From Chryseobacterium sp. JM1 (GTDB taxonomy: Bacteria; Bacteroidota; Bacteroidia; Flavobacteriales; Weeksellaceae): a DNA stretch of 64,000 nucleotides. Location: contig NZ_JPRN01000002.1 of the NCBI RefSeq assembly GCF_000737715.1, positions 496,001 through 560,000 on the forward strand, read 5' to 3'. The notes beneath the pieces were generated by a model. The model made no database searches. It was not told the origin of the DNA and saw only the letters and a program-made list of their open reading frames with translations. Below are positions 28,123 to 36,573 of this stretch, piece after piece; position 1 is the stretch's first letter; the number at the start of each line of letters is the position of its first letter. The translations under genes were made by a program, and so were the position numbers.

Positions 28123-28130
28123 TACCTTTG
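28123..28130 (+). promoter_or_regulatory. -7 promoter element of rpiB
   Basis: TACCTTTG matches TAnnTTTG, 38 bp before the rpiB ATG. A TTTG lies only 10 bp upstream, too near to be a standard -33 element. Confidence 0.5.
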
Positions 28131-28168
28131 TCTTGAAATAAAATCTAAAAAGACTTAATACAGGTATT

Positions 28169-28603
28169 ATGAAAAGAAAAATAGCTATTGCTGCAGACCA
28201 TGCAGGCTATGAATACAAGGAGATTGTTAAGAACTTTCTTTCAGAACGATTTGAAGTACAGGATTTTGGAACGTTCTCCACAGACAGTGTGGATTATCCG
28301 GACTTCGTACACCCTGCTGCAACCTCTGTGGAAAACGGAGAGAATGAACTGGGAATTTTGATCTGCGGAAGCGGAAACGGAGTACAGATCACGGCCAACA
28401 AACATCAGAAGATAAGATGTGCGCTTTGCTGGATGCCGGAGATCGCAGTGCTTGCCAGACAGCATAATGATGCGAATATGATCTCAATGCCTGCGAGATT
28501 TATCTCTAAGGAAGTGGCCATAGAAATTGCAGAGAAGTTTCTATCCACAGACTTTGAAGGTGGAAGACACCAAAACAGAGTTGACAAAATTGCTGTTTGC
28601 TAA
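28169..28603 (+). CDS. rpiB: ribose 5-phosphate isomerase B
   Basis: The 144-residue protein has the RpiB signatures IAIAADHAGYEYKE, VDYPDFVHP and ILICGSGNGVQITANK, with the catalytic cysteine in ICGSG, plus the later HNDANMISMPAR and GGRHQNRVDKI. It interconverts ribose 5-phosphate and ribulose 5-phosphate in the pentose phosphate pathway. Length is normal. It is a single gene with its own promoter and terminator, next to the candidate origin. Confidence 0.96.
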   Translation: MKRKIAIAADHAGYEYKEIVKNFLSERFEVQDFGTFSTDSVDYPDFVHPAATSVENGENELGILICGSGNGVQITANKHQKIRCALCWMPEIAVLARQHNDANMISMPARFISKEVAIEIAEKFLSTDFEGGRHQNRVDKIAVC

Positions 28604-28610
28604 AAATATA

Positions 28611-28650
28611 AAGGCCTGTAAATCAAATTACAGGCCTTATTTATTTTTTA
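28611..28650 (+). terminator. terminator of rpiB
   Basis: An 11-bp perfect inverted repeat (aaggcctgtaa / ttacaggcctt, loop of 6) followed by a T-rich run, 8 bp after the stop. Confidence 0.9.
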
Positions 28651-28853
28651 TTTTGTACATTTGCACCAGCTGATAGAAATTACCCCTCTATTATTTCCAT
28701 ACCGAACCTTATATATTTAAAAGATATTAATCAAAGGTTTTTCTCCCCTCTTCTCCATATTTGTAGTAATTTTATACAAACTAAAGTTTCCATTATAAAA
28801 AATTGGAAGGAAAATTGATGCTTTTGGCATATATAGAGAAAATTTAAAACTGA

Positions 28854-29945
28854 ATGAAGATCAAAGCATCTGCTGTACTATTTTTTGTTATGAGTTGTTT
28901 CCATGCCCAGGAAATAACGGATAAAAATGCCTTTGAAAAATGCACAAAGGAAAACAGCCGGAGAACCTGCCTGTCTGATCAAGATAACGATGGTATTCTT
29001 TTTTATCTTGATCAATGTCCCAACGTGCAGGGATTATCAGAATTTAAAGGATGTCCGGATTCAGACGGTGATGGTATTCCTGATACAGATGATCATTGTT
29101 TTGAAGTAGCGGGACCTTTGGAAAATAAAGGTTGTCCATGGCCGGATGCGGATGGTGACGGTACTATAGATAAGGATGATGTCTGCCCCACAGTAAACGG
29201 ACCCGTAGAAAATAATGGCTGCCCATGGCCAGATACGGATGGTGATGGTATTCCTGATAAAGATGATCCATGTCCTACGGGAAATACCAATGGCTGTTAT
29301 GATAGTAATTGTTCGGAAGCTGATAGAAAAGAAGAGCAGAGACTTGAGCGTTTTAAAAATGAATCTAAGGATGTCAATTTTGAAAAGCTTACCCATAAGA
29401 TTATCTTGGGGATTGATAAAAACTTCTACCCGGATAAAGATCTTATTGTTCTTACCAGTCATATTCTCGCAGTTGAAGCAAGAGCTGGAGACTGCAGACG
29501 TGAAAACCCGGCACAGGTTTATCAAGGTAAAAACTTTTGGACAATGGGTTCGATTAACCAAATTTCAGATCTCTTAAAAAAGAACATCTCATTGGGTTCA
29601 GCTTACCAGAGTTTTTCTTCGCCGGATATAGATATTGAATATAATGCTGAGTTCGGTTTAAAAAATATCTCAAAATTTGCTTACAAAAAGAAGATGAAGC
29701 ATCTTGAGACTTTAAAGAAAGGAAGCCCTACTGAGAGTTTTACAGATCATTATGGAATGTTGATGATAACATTTACCAATGAATTGGGGAATATTGTAAA
29801 AGTTCACTATACTTATACCCTTATAAATAAAGCCAAACCCTTCCGTAAAAAAGAAGTTTATACCACCTATAAGTATGTTGGTAACGAATGGAAGGTGATG
29901 GAAACAAAAGAAGAAGAACAAAAAATAAAAATATATGAAGATTAA
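28854..29945 (+). CDS. exported protein with thrombospondin type 3 (calcium-binding) repeats
   Basis: This 363-residue protein has a signal peptide ([19 protein letters not shown]). It then has four thrombospondin type 3 repeats (about residues 43-147) with the calcium-binding phrase DxDGDGI/T followed by CP or HC ([39 protein letters not shown]) and [11 protein letters not shown] linkers. In Bacteroidota such repeats usually precede an OmpA domain; here the C-terminal 210 residues lack the OmpA signature and I do not recognise them. The repeats are also visible as near-identical DNA units. It probably lies in the periplasm or outer membrane. Confidence 0.82.
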   Translation: MKIKASAVLFFVMSCFHAQEITDKNAFEKCTKENSRRTCLSDQDNDGILFYLDQCPNVQGLSEFKGCPDSDGDGIPDTDDHCFEVAGPLENKGCPWPDADGDGTIDKDDVCPTVNGPVENNGCPWPDTDGDGIPDKDDPCPTGNTNGCYDSNCSEADRKEEQRLERFKNESKDVNFEKLTHKIILGIDKNFYPDKDLIVLTSHILAVEARAGDCRRENPAQVYQGKNFWTMGSINQISDLLKKNISLGSAYQSFSSPDIDIEYNAEFGLKNISKFAYKKKMKHLETLKKGSPTESFTDHYGMLMITFTNELGNIVKVHYTYTLINKAKPFRKKEVYTTYKYVGNEWKVMETKEEEQKIKIYED

Positions 29946-30102
29946 GGCATTCGGATTATTAGAGAGTTTTTCCCTTACTCATAAAATAAATGAATAAAGA
30001 TGCCTTTAACAAATGATGAAAAAAACAGATAATCCAGACCATAGATCTTGAAAGGATCACTTCTGGATTATTATAATTAACAACAATTAAATAACATTAA
30101 AA

Positions 30103-32256
30103 ATGCCAAGAAAAGGTAAATATATAAGCCATAAAAACGAACAGAAACTCATAGAGATCGGAAGACTGATCCTGCGTTTCATGAATACTAATTCCACGAA
30201 GATCTACAATTATAAGCAGATCGCAGAAGGAATAGATTATAAAAATCCACGTCAGAGAGAGCTGGTAATCCAGGCCCTTCACAAACTTCAGGGTTCTGAG
30301 AAGGTGAAAGAAGTGGAAAAAGGAAAGTATATCGTTAATCTTAAGATTGCGGGAACTTTGAGTGGAACGATTGATTTCAACCAGTCTGGAAACGCCTATG
30401 TAAGCGTAGAAGGAATGGAAGATGACGTCTTTATCCATTCTAAAAACGTAAAAGATGCATTGCAGGGCGATAAAGTTCTGATCGTAACGTATCATTTTAA
30501 AGGTAAAAAACTGGAAGGCTCCGTACTGGAAGTTCTGGAAAGAACAAGAACTGAGTTTGTAGGAACATTCCAGGTGGTTGCTCACAAAGACTTCGGTTTT
30601 GTAGTGTGTGATAAAAAAACGATCAATACAGATATTTTTATTCCAAGAGCAAAATTCGGAGGCGCTGAAAACGGTGATAAAGTGGTCGTAAAAATGACGG
30701 AATGGAGACCGGGCGACAAAAATCCTCAGGGAGAAATCACTCAGGTATTGGGTGCTCCGGGTGAGCATGAAACCGAGATCCACTCTATCCTTGCAGAATA
30801 CGGTCTTCCGTATGAATTCCCGCAGGAAGTTGAGCTGGATGCTGATAAAATAGACAGAAGAATCACCGATGAAGAGGCTGCAAAACGTTGGGATATGCGT
30901 GATATCTGTACCTTCACCATTGACCCGAAAGATGCAAAAGATTTTGATGATGCCCTTTCCATAAGAAAATTAGAAAACGGAAACTGGGAGATCGGGGTGC
31001 ACATTGCAGACGTTTCCCATTATGTAGTGCCGGGAACCATGCTGGATGATGAAGCTTACAAAAGAGCGACGTCGGTATACCTTGTAGACCGTGTGGTTCC
31101 GATGCTTCCGGAAGTTTTGAGTAACGATGTGTGCTCGCTTCGTCCGAATGAAGATAAATATACATTCTCAGCAGTTTTCCAGCTGAATGATAAGGCAGAA
31201 ATACAGAAACAGTGGTTCGGAAGAACGGTGATTCATTCAGACAGAAGGTTTACCTATGAAGAAGCTCAGGAACGTATAGAAACGGGCCAGGGCGATCTTT
31301 CAGAGGAAATCAATACACTGGACAGACTTGCGAAAATCATGCGTGATGAACGTGTAAGAAACGGAGCAATTACATTTGACAGAAGCGAAGTAAGATTCAA
31401 TCTGGATGAAAATAACTCGCCGATCGGAGTGTACTTTAAAATAAGCAAGGATTCCAATCACCTGATCGAAGAATTCATGCTTTTAGCCAATAAAAAAGTG
31501 TCCGAATTTGTATCACTGAACACTAAAGGAGGGGTAACTAATAATACCTTTATCTACAGAGTCCATGATGATCCGAATCCGGCAAAACTGGAAGCATTGA
31601 GAGATTTTGTCTCTACTTTCGGGTATAAAATGAATCTGGACAATACCAAAAAGGTAGCAGAATCACTGAATAAACTTCTTTTCGATGTCAAAGGAAAAGG
31701 AGAAGAAAATATGATCGAAACGCTGGCCATGAGAAGTATGAGCAAAGCGGTTTATTCTACAGAGCCTATCGGACATTACGGTTTAGGTTTCGAGTATTAC
31801 AGCCACTTTACCTCTCCTATCCGTCGTTATCCTGACCTTTTGGCCCACCGTCTTTTACAGCATTATCTTGATGGTGGTAAATCGCCAAGCAAGCAGGAAC
31901 TGGAAGACAAAGCGAAACACTGCAGCTCTATGGAAAGACTGGCTGCCGATGCAGAAAGAGATTCTATCAAATTCATGCAGGTGAAATTTATGGAGAAACA
32001 CCTTGGAGAAACATTTACAGGCGTTATTTCAGGTGTTGCGGAATTCGGTTTCTGGGTAGAAATCCCTGAAAACGGTGCTGAAGGTTTAATCAAATTGAGA
32101 GACCTTGTAGATGATTCATACTCTTACGATGCGAAAACGCATGCTGTTTACGGGAACAGAACCGGTAAAAAGCATCAGTTGGGAGACCAGGTTCAGATCA
32201 AAGTAGTAAAAGCCAACCTTATTCAAAAGCAGTTAGACTTTAAGATTGTTGATTAA
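30103..32256 (+). CDS. rnr: ribonuclease R
   Basis: This 717-residue protein has an N-terminal helix-turn-helix-like segment (about 15-75), cold-shock domains (about 80-245), the RNB catalytic domain with FTIDPKDAKDFDDALS and its magnesium-binding aspartates, VHIADVSHYV, and a C-terminal S1 domain (about 640-715). RNase R is a processive 3'-5' exonuclease that degrades structured RNA. It appears to be transcribed alone or with the LysE-type gene 67 bp downstream. Confidence 0.97.
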   Translation: MPRKGKYISHKNEQKLIEIGRLILRFMNTNSTKIYNYKQIAEGIDYKNPRQRELVIQALHKLQGSEKVKEVEKGKYIVNLKIAGTLSGTIDFNQSGNAYVSVEGMEDDVFIHSKNVKDALQGDKVLIVTYHFKGKKLEGSVLEVLERTRTEFVGTFQVVAHKDFGFVVCDKKTINTDIFIPRAKFGGAENGDKVVVKMTEWRPGDKNPQGEITQVLGAPGEHETEIHSILAEYGLPYEFPQEVELDADKIDRRITDEEAAKRWDMRDICTFTIDPKDAKDFDDALSIRKLENGNWEIGVHIADVSHYVVPGTMLDDEAYKRATSVYLVDRVVPMLPEVLSNDVCSLRPNEDKYTFSAVFQLNDKAEIQKQWFGRTVIHSDRRFTYEEAQERIETGQGDLSEEINTLDRLAKIMRDERVRNGAITFDRSEVRFNLDENNSPIGVYFKISKDSNHLIEEFMLLANKKVSEFVSLNTKGGVTNNTFIYRVHDDPNPAKLEALRDFVSTFGYKMNLDNTKKVAESLNKLLFDVKGKGEENMIETLAMRSMSKAVYSTEPIGHYGLGFEYYSHFTSPIRRYPDLLAHRLLQHYLDGGKSPSKQELEDKAKHCSSMERLAADAERDSIKFMQVKFMEKHLGETFTGVISGVAEFGFWVEIPENGAEGLIKLRDLVDDSYSYDAKTHAVYGNRTGKKHQLGDQVQIKVVKANLIQKQLDFKIVD

Positions 32257-32323
32257 TTAAATCATAAAGTATAACTTTGTATTTAATGGGATGAAATTTT
32301 TTTTTCATTTAAAATACTATTGA

Positions 32324-33022
32324 ATGTTTGAACTCGTACTTTCTGCCGTTGTCTTAGGATTTATGCTGAGCCTGGTTTTTATAGGACCTATTTTTTTCCT
32401 TTTAATTGAAACCAGCTTCTCCAGAGGACCGAGACACGCTCTGGCACTCGATCTCGGAGTTATTACGGCAGATATATTATGCATCGTTGCTGCTTATTAT
32501 GCAAGTGCGGATATCGTCACTTTAATAGATAAACATCCCGGTTTTTACAGGATTACTTCTATACTTATTTTTGTATACGGCATCGTGATGATGGTCACCA
32601 AGACCAAAATGCACATGCCAGGTGAAGAAAAAATCATTGGCCAAAACTATTTTAAAACGTTTTTCAATGGTTTTTTCTTTAATCTTTTAAATGTAGGAGT
32701 GATTCTCTTCTGGCTGGTTACGGTCATTTCCGTAAGAAATCAGTACCCTGATACCAGCAGCTTTATTCTCTACGTTGGTATCGTCATTGCCACTTATCTG
32801 TGCATTGATCTGGCCAAAATATTCTTAGCAAAACAGTTTCACGATAAACTTACCCAGAAACTCGCCAATCAGATCAGAAGGATCGTGGGCGGGATTCTTA
32901 TTGTTTTCAGTTTCTTTATCTTTCTGCAGAGCTTTAAGAAATTCAATCAGTTCGACAGACGTTTAGAAGAAGCTGAGAAAAAAGAAATCAAATACCAAAA
33001 AACAGGACAAAAGACAGAATGA
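32324..33022 (+). CDS. LysE/RhtB-family exporter
   Basis: The 232-residue protein has six likely membrane helices and the LysE-family opening: a first helix, then the GPIFFLLIETSFSRGPRHALALDLGV segment split by the conserved GP and the G-x-R-x-A-L loop. LysE proteins export amino acids or related small molecules. A charged C-terminal tail of about 35 residues is extra. Its stop overlaps the LD-carboxypeptidase start by four bases, so the two are coupled; a role in exporting cell-wall amino acids would fit but is inference. Confidence 0.86.
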   Translation: MFELVLSAVVLGFMLSLVFIGPIFFLLIETSFSRGPRHALALDLGVITADILCIVAAYYASADIVTLIDKHPGFYRITSILIFVYGIVMMVTKTKMHMPGEEKIIGQNYFKTFFNGFFFNLLNVGVILFWLVTVISVRNQYPDTSSFILYVGIVIATYLCIDLAKIFLAKQFHDKLTQKLANQIRRIVGGILIVFSFFIFLQSFKKFNQFDRRLEEAEKKEIKYQKTGQKTE

Positions 33023-33948
33023 AAAAAATAATCTTTCCAAAAGCCCTTAAAAAAGGTGATAAAATAGCCGTTATCTCCCCTGCCGGAGCTGTAGATGTTT
33101 CCCAACTTGAAAAGGGAATAGAAATGATAAAAAGCAGAGGTTTTGAACCTGTATTGGGTGAACATCTCTACACTAAATTTTCAAACGGATATAATTACGC
33201 AGGAACGGAAAAGGAAAGGTTAACAGATATCAACTGGGCATTAAACGATAAAGAAATTTCAGCAGTCTGGGCTTCAAGAGGCGGTTACGGATGCCAGCAT
33301 CTGGTTCAAAACTTAAAGCTTAAAAACTTCACGGAAAATCCTAAATGGTATATCGGTTACTCTGATATTACCGTTATTCAAAGCTATTTATTAAAGAAAG
33401 GTTTTGCTTCCATTCACGGACAAACCATCAAAACATCCAGTTTTGGAGTGACAGATGAAGGCTATGATCTGATCTTTGATATTTTAAAAGGAAAAACCCC
33501 TAAATATGCTTTAAAAGCTCATCAACTTAATAAACCCGGGAATATTGAAGGTGAATTGATTGGAGGCAATTTAGCCCTGATTTATGCCCTTCTGGGAACC
33601 CCTTATTCTTTTGATTTCAAAGATAAAATTCTATTCATTGAAGATATTGGCGAAAACTTTTATGCTCTTGACCGAATGATCATGAGCCTGGAATTAGCTG
33701 GTGTTTTCAAAAAAATAAAAGGACTGATTATTGGCGGAATGACCAATATGGGCGATGAAAAAGAGAATAAAAGCTATGAAGAAAGCTTCGATGAATTTGC
33801 CTATCAACTGATTTCAGACAGGATTTCAAAGTATAAATTTCCTACGGCTTTCGGATTCCCGAATGGACATATTAAGGACAACAGGCCCTTGATTATTGGT
33901 GGAAAGGTTACGATGAAGATTGGAGATAAGGTTAAGATTGATTTTTAA
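33019..33948 (+). CDS. LD-carboxypeptidase (peptidase family S66)
   Basis: This 309-residue protein has the S66 opening GDKIAVISPAGAV, the RGGYGCQHL segment, the nucleophile in GYSDIT, the Glu in LFIEDIGENFYALDRM and the His in GFPNGHIKDN. Enzymes of the family (LdcA) remove the terminal D-alanine from the tetrapeptide in recycled murein. There is no signal peptide, so it is cytoplasmic as expected. It overlaps the LysE-type gene by four bases. Confidence 0.93.
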   Translation: MKKIIFPKALKKGDKIAVISPAGAVDVSQLEKGIEMIKSRGFEPVLGEHLYTKFSNGYNYAGTEKERLTDINWALNDKEISAVWASRGGYGCQHLVQNLKLKNFTENPKWYIGYSDITVIQSYLLKKGFASIHGQTIKTSSFGVTDEGYDLIFDILKGKTPKYALKAHQLNKPGNIEGELIGGNLALIYALLGTPYSFDFKDKILFIEDIGENFYALDRMIMSLELAGVFKKIKGLIIGGMTNMGDEKENKSYEESFDEFAYQLISDRISKYKFPTAFGFPNGHIKDNRPLIIGGKVTMKIGDKVKIDF

Positions 33949-34000
33949 GAAATACAATTCTCAATAAACGCTTTAACTCTCAAACCCTCAAACTTGAAAG

Positions 34001-34372
34001 ATGGCAACTCATAATGATTTCGGTAAAATAGCAGAAGATCTTGCATCTGAATATCTGCAGAAAAACGGCTATAAAGTTCTTACGAGGAATTTCAGGTTTC
34101 AGAAAGCTGAGATCGATATCATTGCTGAGAAAGAAGATCTCATTATTGTCATAGAAGTAAAAGCACGGTCTACAGATGCTTTTATGTTGCCTCAGGAAGC
34201 CGTTACCAAAACAAAAATTAAATCTATTGTTACTGCAGCCAATCATTATCTTGAAGAATTTAACAGGAATAATGAAGTGAGGTTTGATATTATTTCTGTC
34301 CTTCCTGACGAAAAAAAGAAACTCACAATTGAACATATAACCGATGCTTTTGAAGCATTTGATGCCAACTAA
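34001..34372 (+). CDS. YraN/UPF0102-family nuclease-fold protein
   Basis: The 123-residue protein begins HNDFGKIAEDLASEYLQKNGY and has the restriction-endonuclease-like core KAEIDIIAEKEDLIIVIEVKAR with the Asp, Glu and Lys of that fold. This is the YraN (UPF0102) family, often found near genes of RNA or DNA metabolism and believed to be a small endonuclease; its substrate is not established. It is 52 bp after the LD-carboxypeptidase on the same strand. Confidence 0.92.
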   Translation: MATHNDFGKIAEDLASEYLQKNGYKVLTRNFRFQKAEIDIIAEKEDLIIVIEVKARSTDAFMLPQEAVTKTKIKSIVTAANHYLEEFNRNNEVRFDIISVLPDEKKKLTIEHITDAFEAFDAN

Positions 34373-34429
34373 AAAGTATAAAGTATGAAGGTACTTTGTA
34401 CAATGTACAATTATACATTTTACAACAAA

Positions 34430-35179
34430 ATGAAAACAATACTCATCACCGGAGCTACTTCGGGAATAGGAAAATCTACTGCGGAGCTTCTTGCGAAACA
34501 GGGAAACAGAATCATTATCTGTGGAAGAAGACAGGAGGTTCTGGAATCTTTAAAAGCTGAACTTTCACAATATACCGAAATATTTAGTTTAATATTTGAT
34601 GTAAGAAATCTGGAAGAAGTTGATAAAGCAATCAGTTCACTTCCTGAAGAATGGAAACATATTGACGTTTTAATCAATAATGCAGGGAATGCTCACGGTT
34701 TGGATCCTCTTTCTGCCGGAAAGACAGATGATTGGGATTCTATGATCGATGGGAATGTAAAAGGGCTTTTGTACGTTTCCAAAACCATCATCCCTTCTAT
34801 GAAAGACCATAATTCAGGGCATATTGTAAATATTAGTTCAGTGGCCGCAAGACAAACTTATGCTAATGGAACCGTGTACTGTGCAACTAAAAAAGCAGTT
34901 GATATAATTTCTGAAGGAATGCGTCTGGAGCTGACCGAATTTGGAATCAAGGTGACCAATATTCAGCCGGGTGCCGTGGAAACGGATTTTTCTCTGGTAA
35001 GATTTAAAGGAGACAGTGAAAAGGCGGCCACGGTATATGCCGGTTACGAGGCCTTGAAAGCGGAAGATATTGCTGATGCTATTGCTTATTGTGTTAATGC
35101 TCCCAAACATGTGACGGTTTCAGATATGACTATTTATCCAAGTGCGCAGAGTGAGCCGAGAACGATTTACAGAAAATAA
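34430..35179 (+). CDS. short-chain dehydrogenase/reductase
   Basis: The ATG at 34430 is chosen over the upstream one at 34385 because it puts the cofactor loop (ITGATSGIGKSTAELL) at the very start as usual. The 249-residue protein has NNAGNAHG, the Ser in VNISSVAAR and YCATK, and the YdfG-like C-terminal segment NIQPGAVETDFSLVRF. It resembles NADP-dependent serine/3-hydroxy acid dehydrogenases of the YdfG type, but the substrate is not certain. A palindrome TTGTAC-AAT-GTACAA lies at 34397-34411, upstream of the start. Confidence 0.88.
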   Translation: MKTILITGATSGIGKSTAELLAKQGNRIIICGRRQEVLESLKAELSQYTEIFSLIFDVRNLEEVDKAISSLPEEWKHIDVLINNAGNAHGLDPLSAGKTDDWDSMIDGNVKGLLYVSKTIIPSMKDHNSGHIVNISSVAARQTYANGTVYCATKKAVDIISEGMRLELTEFGIKVTNIQPGAVETDFSLVRFKGDSEKAATVYAGYEALKAEDIADAIAYCVNAPKHVTVSDMTIYPSAQSEPRTIYRK

Positions 35180-35180
35180 G

Positions 35181-35621
35181 GTGAAAAGAATATCCTTTTT
35201 TATCCTAGTCTTTTCATTTGCTTTCTGGAACTGTCAGAATGTGAACACTTCTCAAAAAGATGAAAAGCTATTTGAAAGTATTAGACTTCTGGATAGCTAT
35301 CTACAGAATAATGATGAGAAGATCATTGATGTTTTGAGGCCGGATGTATCTTTTGGTCATTCCAACAGTTGGGTACAGAACTTTGAAGATTTCAAAAAAG
35401 ATTTTTCATCAAAAAAAGTGATGTACAAAGAGATTCAGCAGACAGAACTTTCCGAGATCAAAAAGTATAAAAATACAGCAAGCATCAGAAGAAAAATTAG
35501 AGTTTCAGGAACCTATAAGAACCAGAATTTTGAAATGAAACTGGCTCTGCTGGAGATCTGGATAAAAAAGAATGCTGCATGGAAACTATGGAGTCGGCAG
35601 AGTGTCGAAATAAAGCCATAA
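35181..35621 (+). CDS. probable lipoprotein with NTF2-like fold
   Basis: A GTG at 35181, immediately after the dehydrogenase stop, starts a hydrophobic export signal (VKRISFFILVFSFAFWNC). The longer in-frame start at 35142 would lie inside the dehydrogenase gene and add a charged leader. The mature part (about 128 residues) resembles DUF4440/SnoaL-type NTF2-like proteins (DSYLQNNDEKIIDVLRPDVSFGH, ending AAWKLWSRQ). The ligand or substrate is unknown. The lipobox is not canonical. Confidence 0.7.
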   Translation: MKRISFFILVFSFAFWNCQNVNTSQKDEKLFESIRLLDSYLQNNDEKIIDVLRPDVSFGHSNSWVQNFEDFKKDFSSKKVMYKEIQQTELSEIKKYKNTASIRRKIRVSGTYKNQNFEMKLALLEIWIKKNAAWKLWSRQSVEIKP

Positions 35622-35687
35622 ATTTGCACGAATTTGAAGCAATTTCGCTTTTTTTGTGATTTTGCCACCTAGCTTAAAATTAAAGAG

Positions 35688-36368
35688 ATGAAAATTCTAT
35701 ATCTGGAAACCTCTTCCAAAAACTGTTCTGTAGCTATTTCTGATGATGAAAAGCTTTTATGTCTGTGCGAAGAAGTTTCTGACAACTATAAACAGTCTGA
35801 AAGCCTTCACACGTATGTAGAATGGGCACTGGAAGGTGCAGGCCTCACCATAAAAGATATTGAGGCGGTATCATTGGGTAAAGGACCGGGCTCCTATACC
35901 GGTTTAAGGATCGGAGCATCGTCTGCAAAAGGATTCTGCTATGGACTGAAAATACCGCTTACTGCTGTGAATTCTTTGGAAAGCATGATAGAGCCTTTTT
36001 TAGGCAAAAACTATGATTATATAGTGCCATTGATCGATGCAAGGAGAATGGAGGTGTATACAGCTGTTTATGATGGTGAAATGGGAAAAGAACTGTCTGC
36101 AACCGAAGCCAAGATTTTAGATGAAACTTCTTTTGAAGAATTTAAAGATAAAAAAGTCATTTTTGTAGGAGACGGAGCGGCGAAAGCCAGAGATATTCTG
36201 AATCTTCCCGATGCGGAATTCAGAGGCGATATCTACCCTTCTGCACAATACCTGATAAAAAAGACCCTGGAGAAAATAGAGACTAAGGAATTTGAAGATA
36301 TAGCCTACTTTGAACCTTTCTATCTCAAAGATTTCCACGGGGTAAAGAAAAAGAAAAGCGAAGATTAA
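35688..36368 (+). CDS. tsaB: tRNA threonylcarbamoyladenosine biosynthesis protein TsaB
   Basis: The 226-residue protein has the ASKHA-type opening LYLETSSKNCSVAI and the TsaB segment SLGKGPGSYTGLRIGASSAKG. TsaB is the partner that activates TsaD in making t6A37 of tRNAs reading ANN codons. The C-terminal third is diverged as is usual. It is probably a single gene, and its terminator overlaps its last codons. Confidence 0.95.
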   Translation: MKILYLETSSKNCSVAISDDEKLLCLCEEVSDNYKQSESLHTYVEWALEGAGLTIKDIEAVSLGKGPGSYTGLRIGASSAKGFCYGLKIPLTAVNSLESMIEPFLGKNYDYIVPLIDARRMEVYTAVYDGEMGKELSATEAKILDETSFEEFKDKKVIFVGDGAAKARDILNLPDAEFRGDIYPSAQYLIKKTLEKIETKEFEDIAYFEPFYLKDFHGVKKKKSED

Positions 36369-36383
36369 CTCTTCGCTTTTTTA
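36354..36383 (+). terminator. terminator overlapping the end of tsaB
   Basis: The 10-bp inverted repeat aaaagcgaag / cttcgctttt has its loop over the tsaB stop codon and is followed by more T residues. Confidence 0.85.
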
Positions 36384-36412
36384 TTGTATTTGCAGTTTGA
36401 TATCAGATTTTT

Positions 36413-36438
36413 AGGCTAAGGCTAAGGCTAAGGCTAAG
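36413..36438 (+). repeat. hexanucleotide tandem repeat (AGGCTA)x4
   Basis: Four exact units of AGGCTA plus two bases lie in the spacer between the convergent tsaB and the SprE-like gene. Copy number may vary between strains. Confidence 0.85.
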
Positions 36439-36573
36439 ATTGAGAATGGTCAATGGTCAATTTTGCTTCGCAAGTTAATAGTGAAAAGCTTTCCACTCAG
36501 ATACCCGCACTACATAACTCATAACTTATAAGTCATCACTCCAGAAAACTCTCCGAAACTCAAACGTTCCACC

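Noticed and set aside
29061..29561. 166-codon ORF antisense to the TSP3-repeat gene
   Set aside because: Shadow of the repeated DNA of the true gene; composition is unlike a protein.
30097..30783. 228-codon ORF antisense to rnr
   Set aside because: It lies wholly opposite the N-terminal part of RNase R, which has strong family matches; product lacks any domain.
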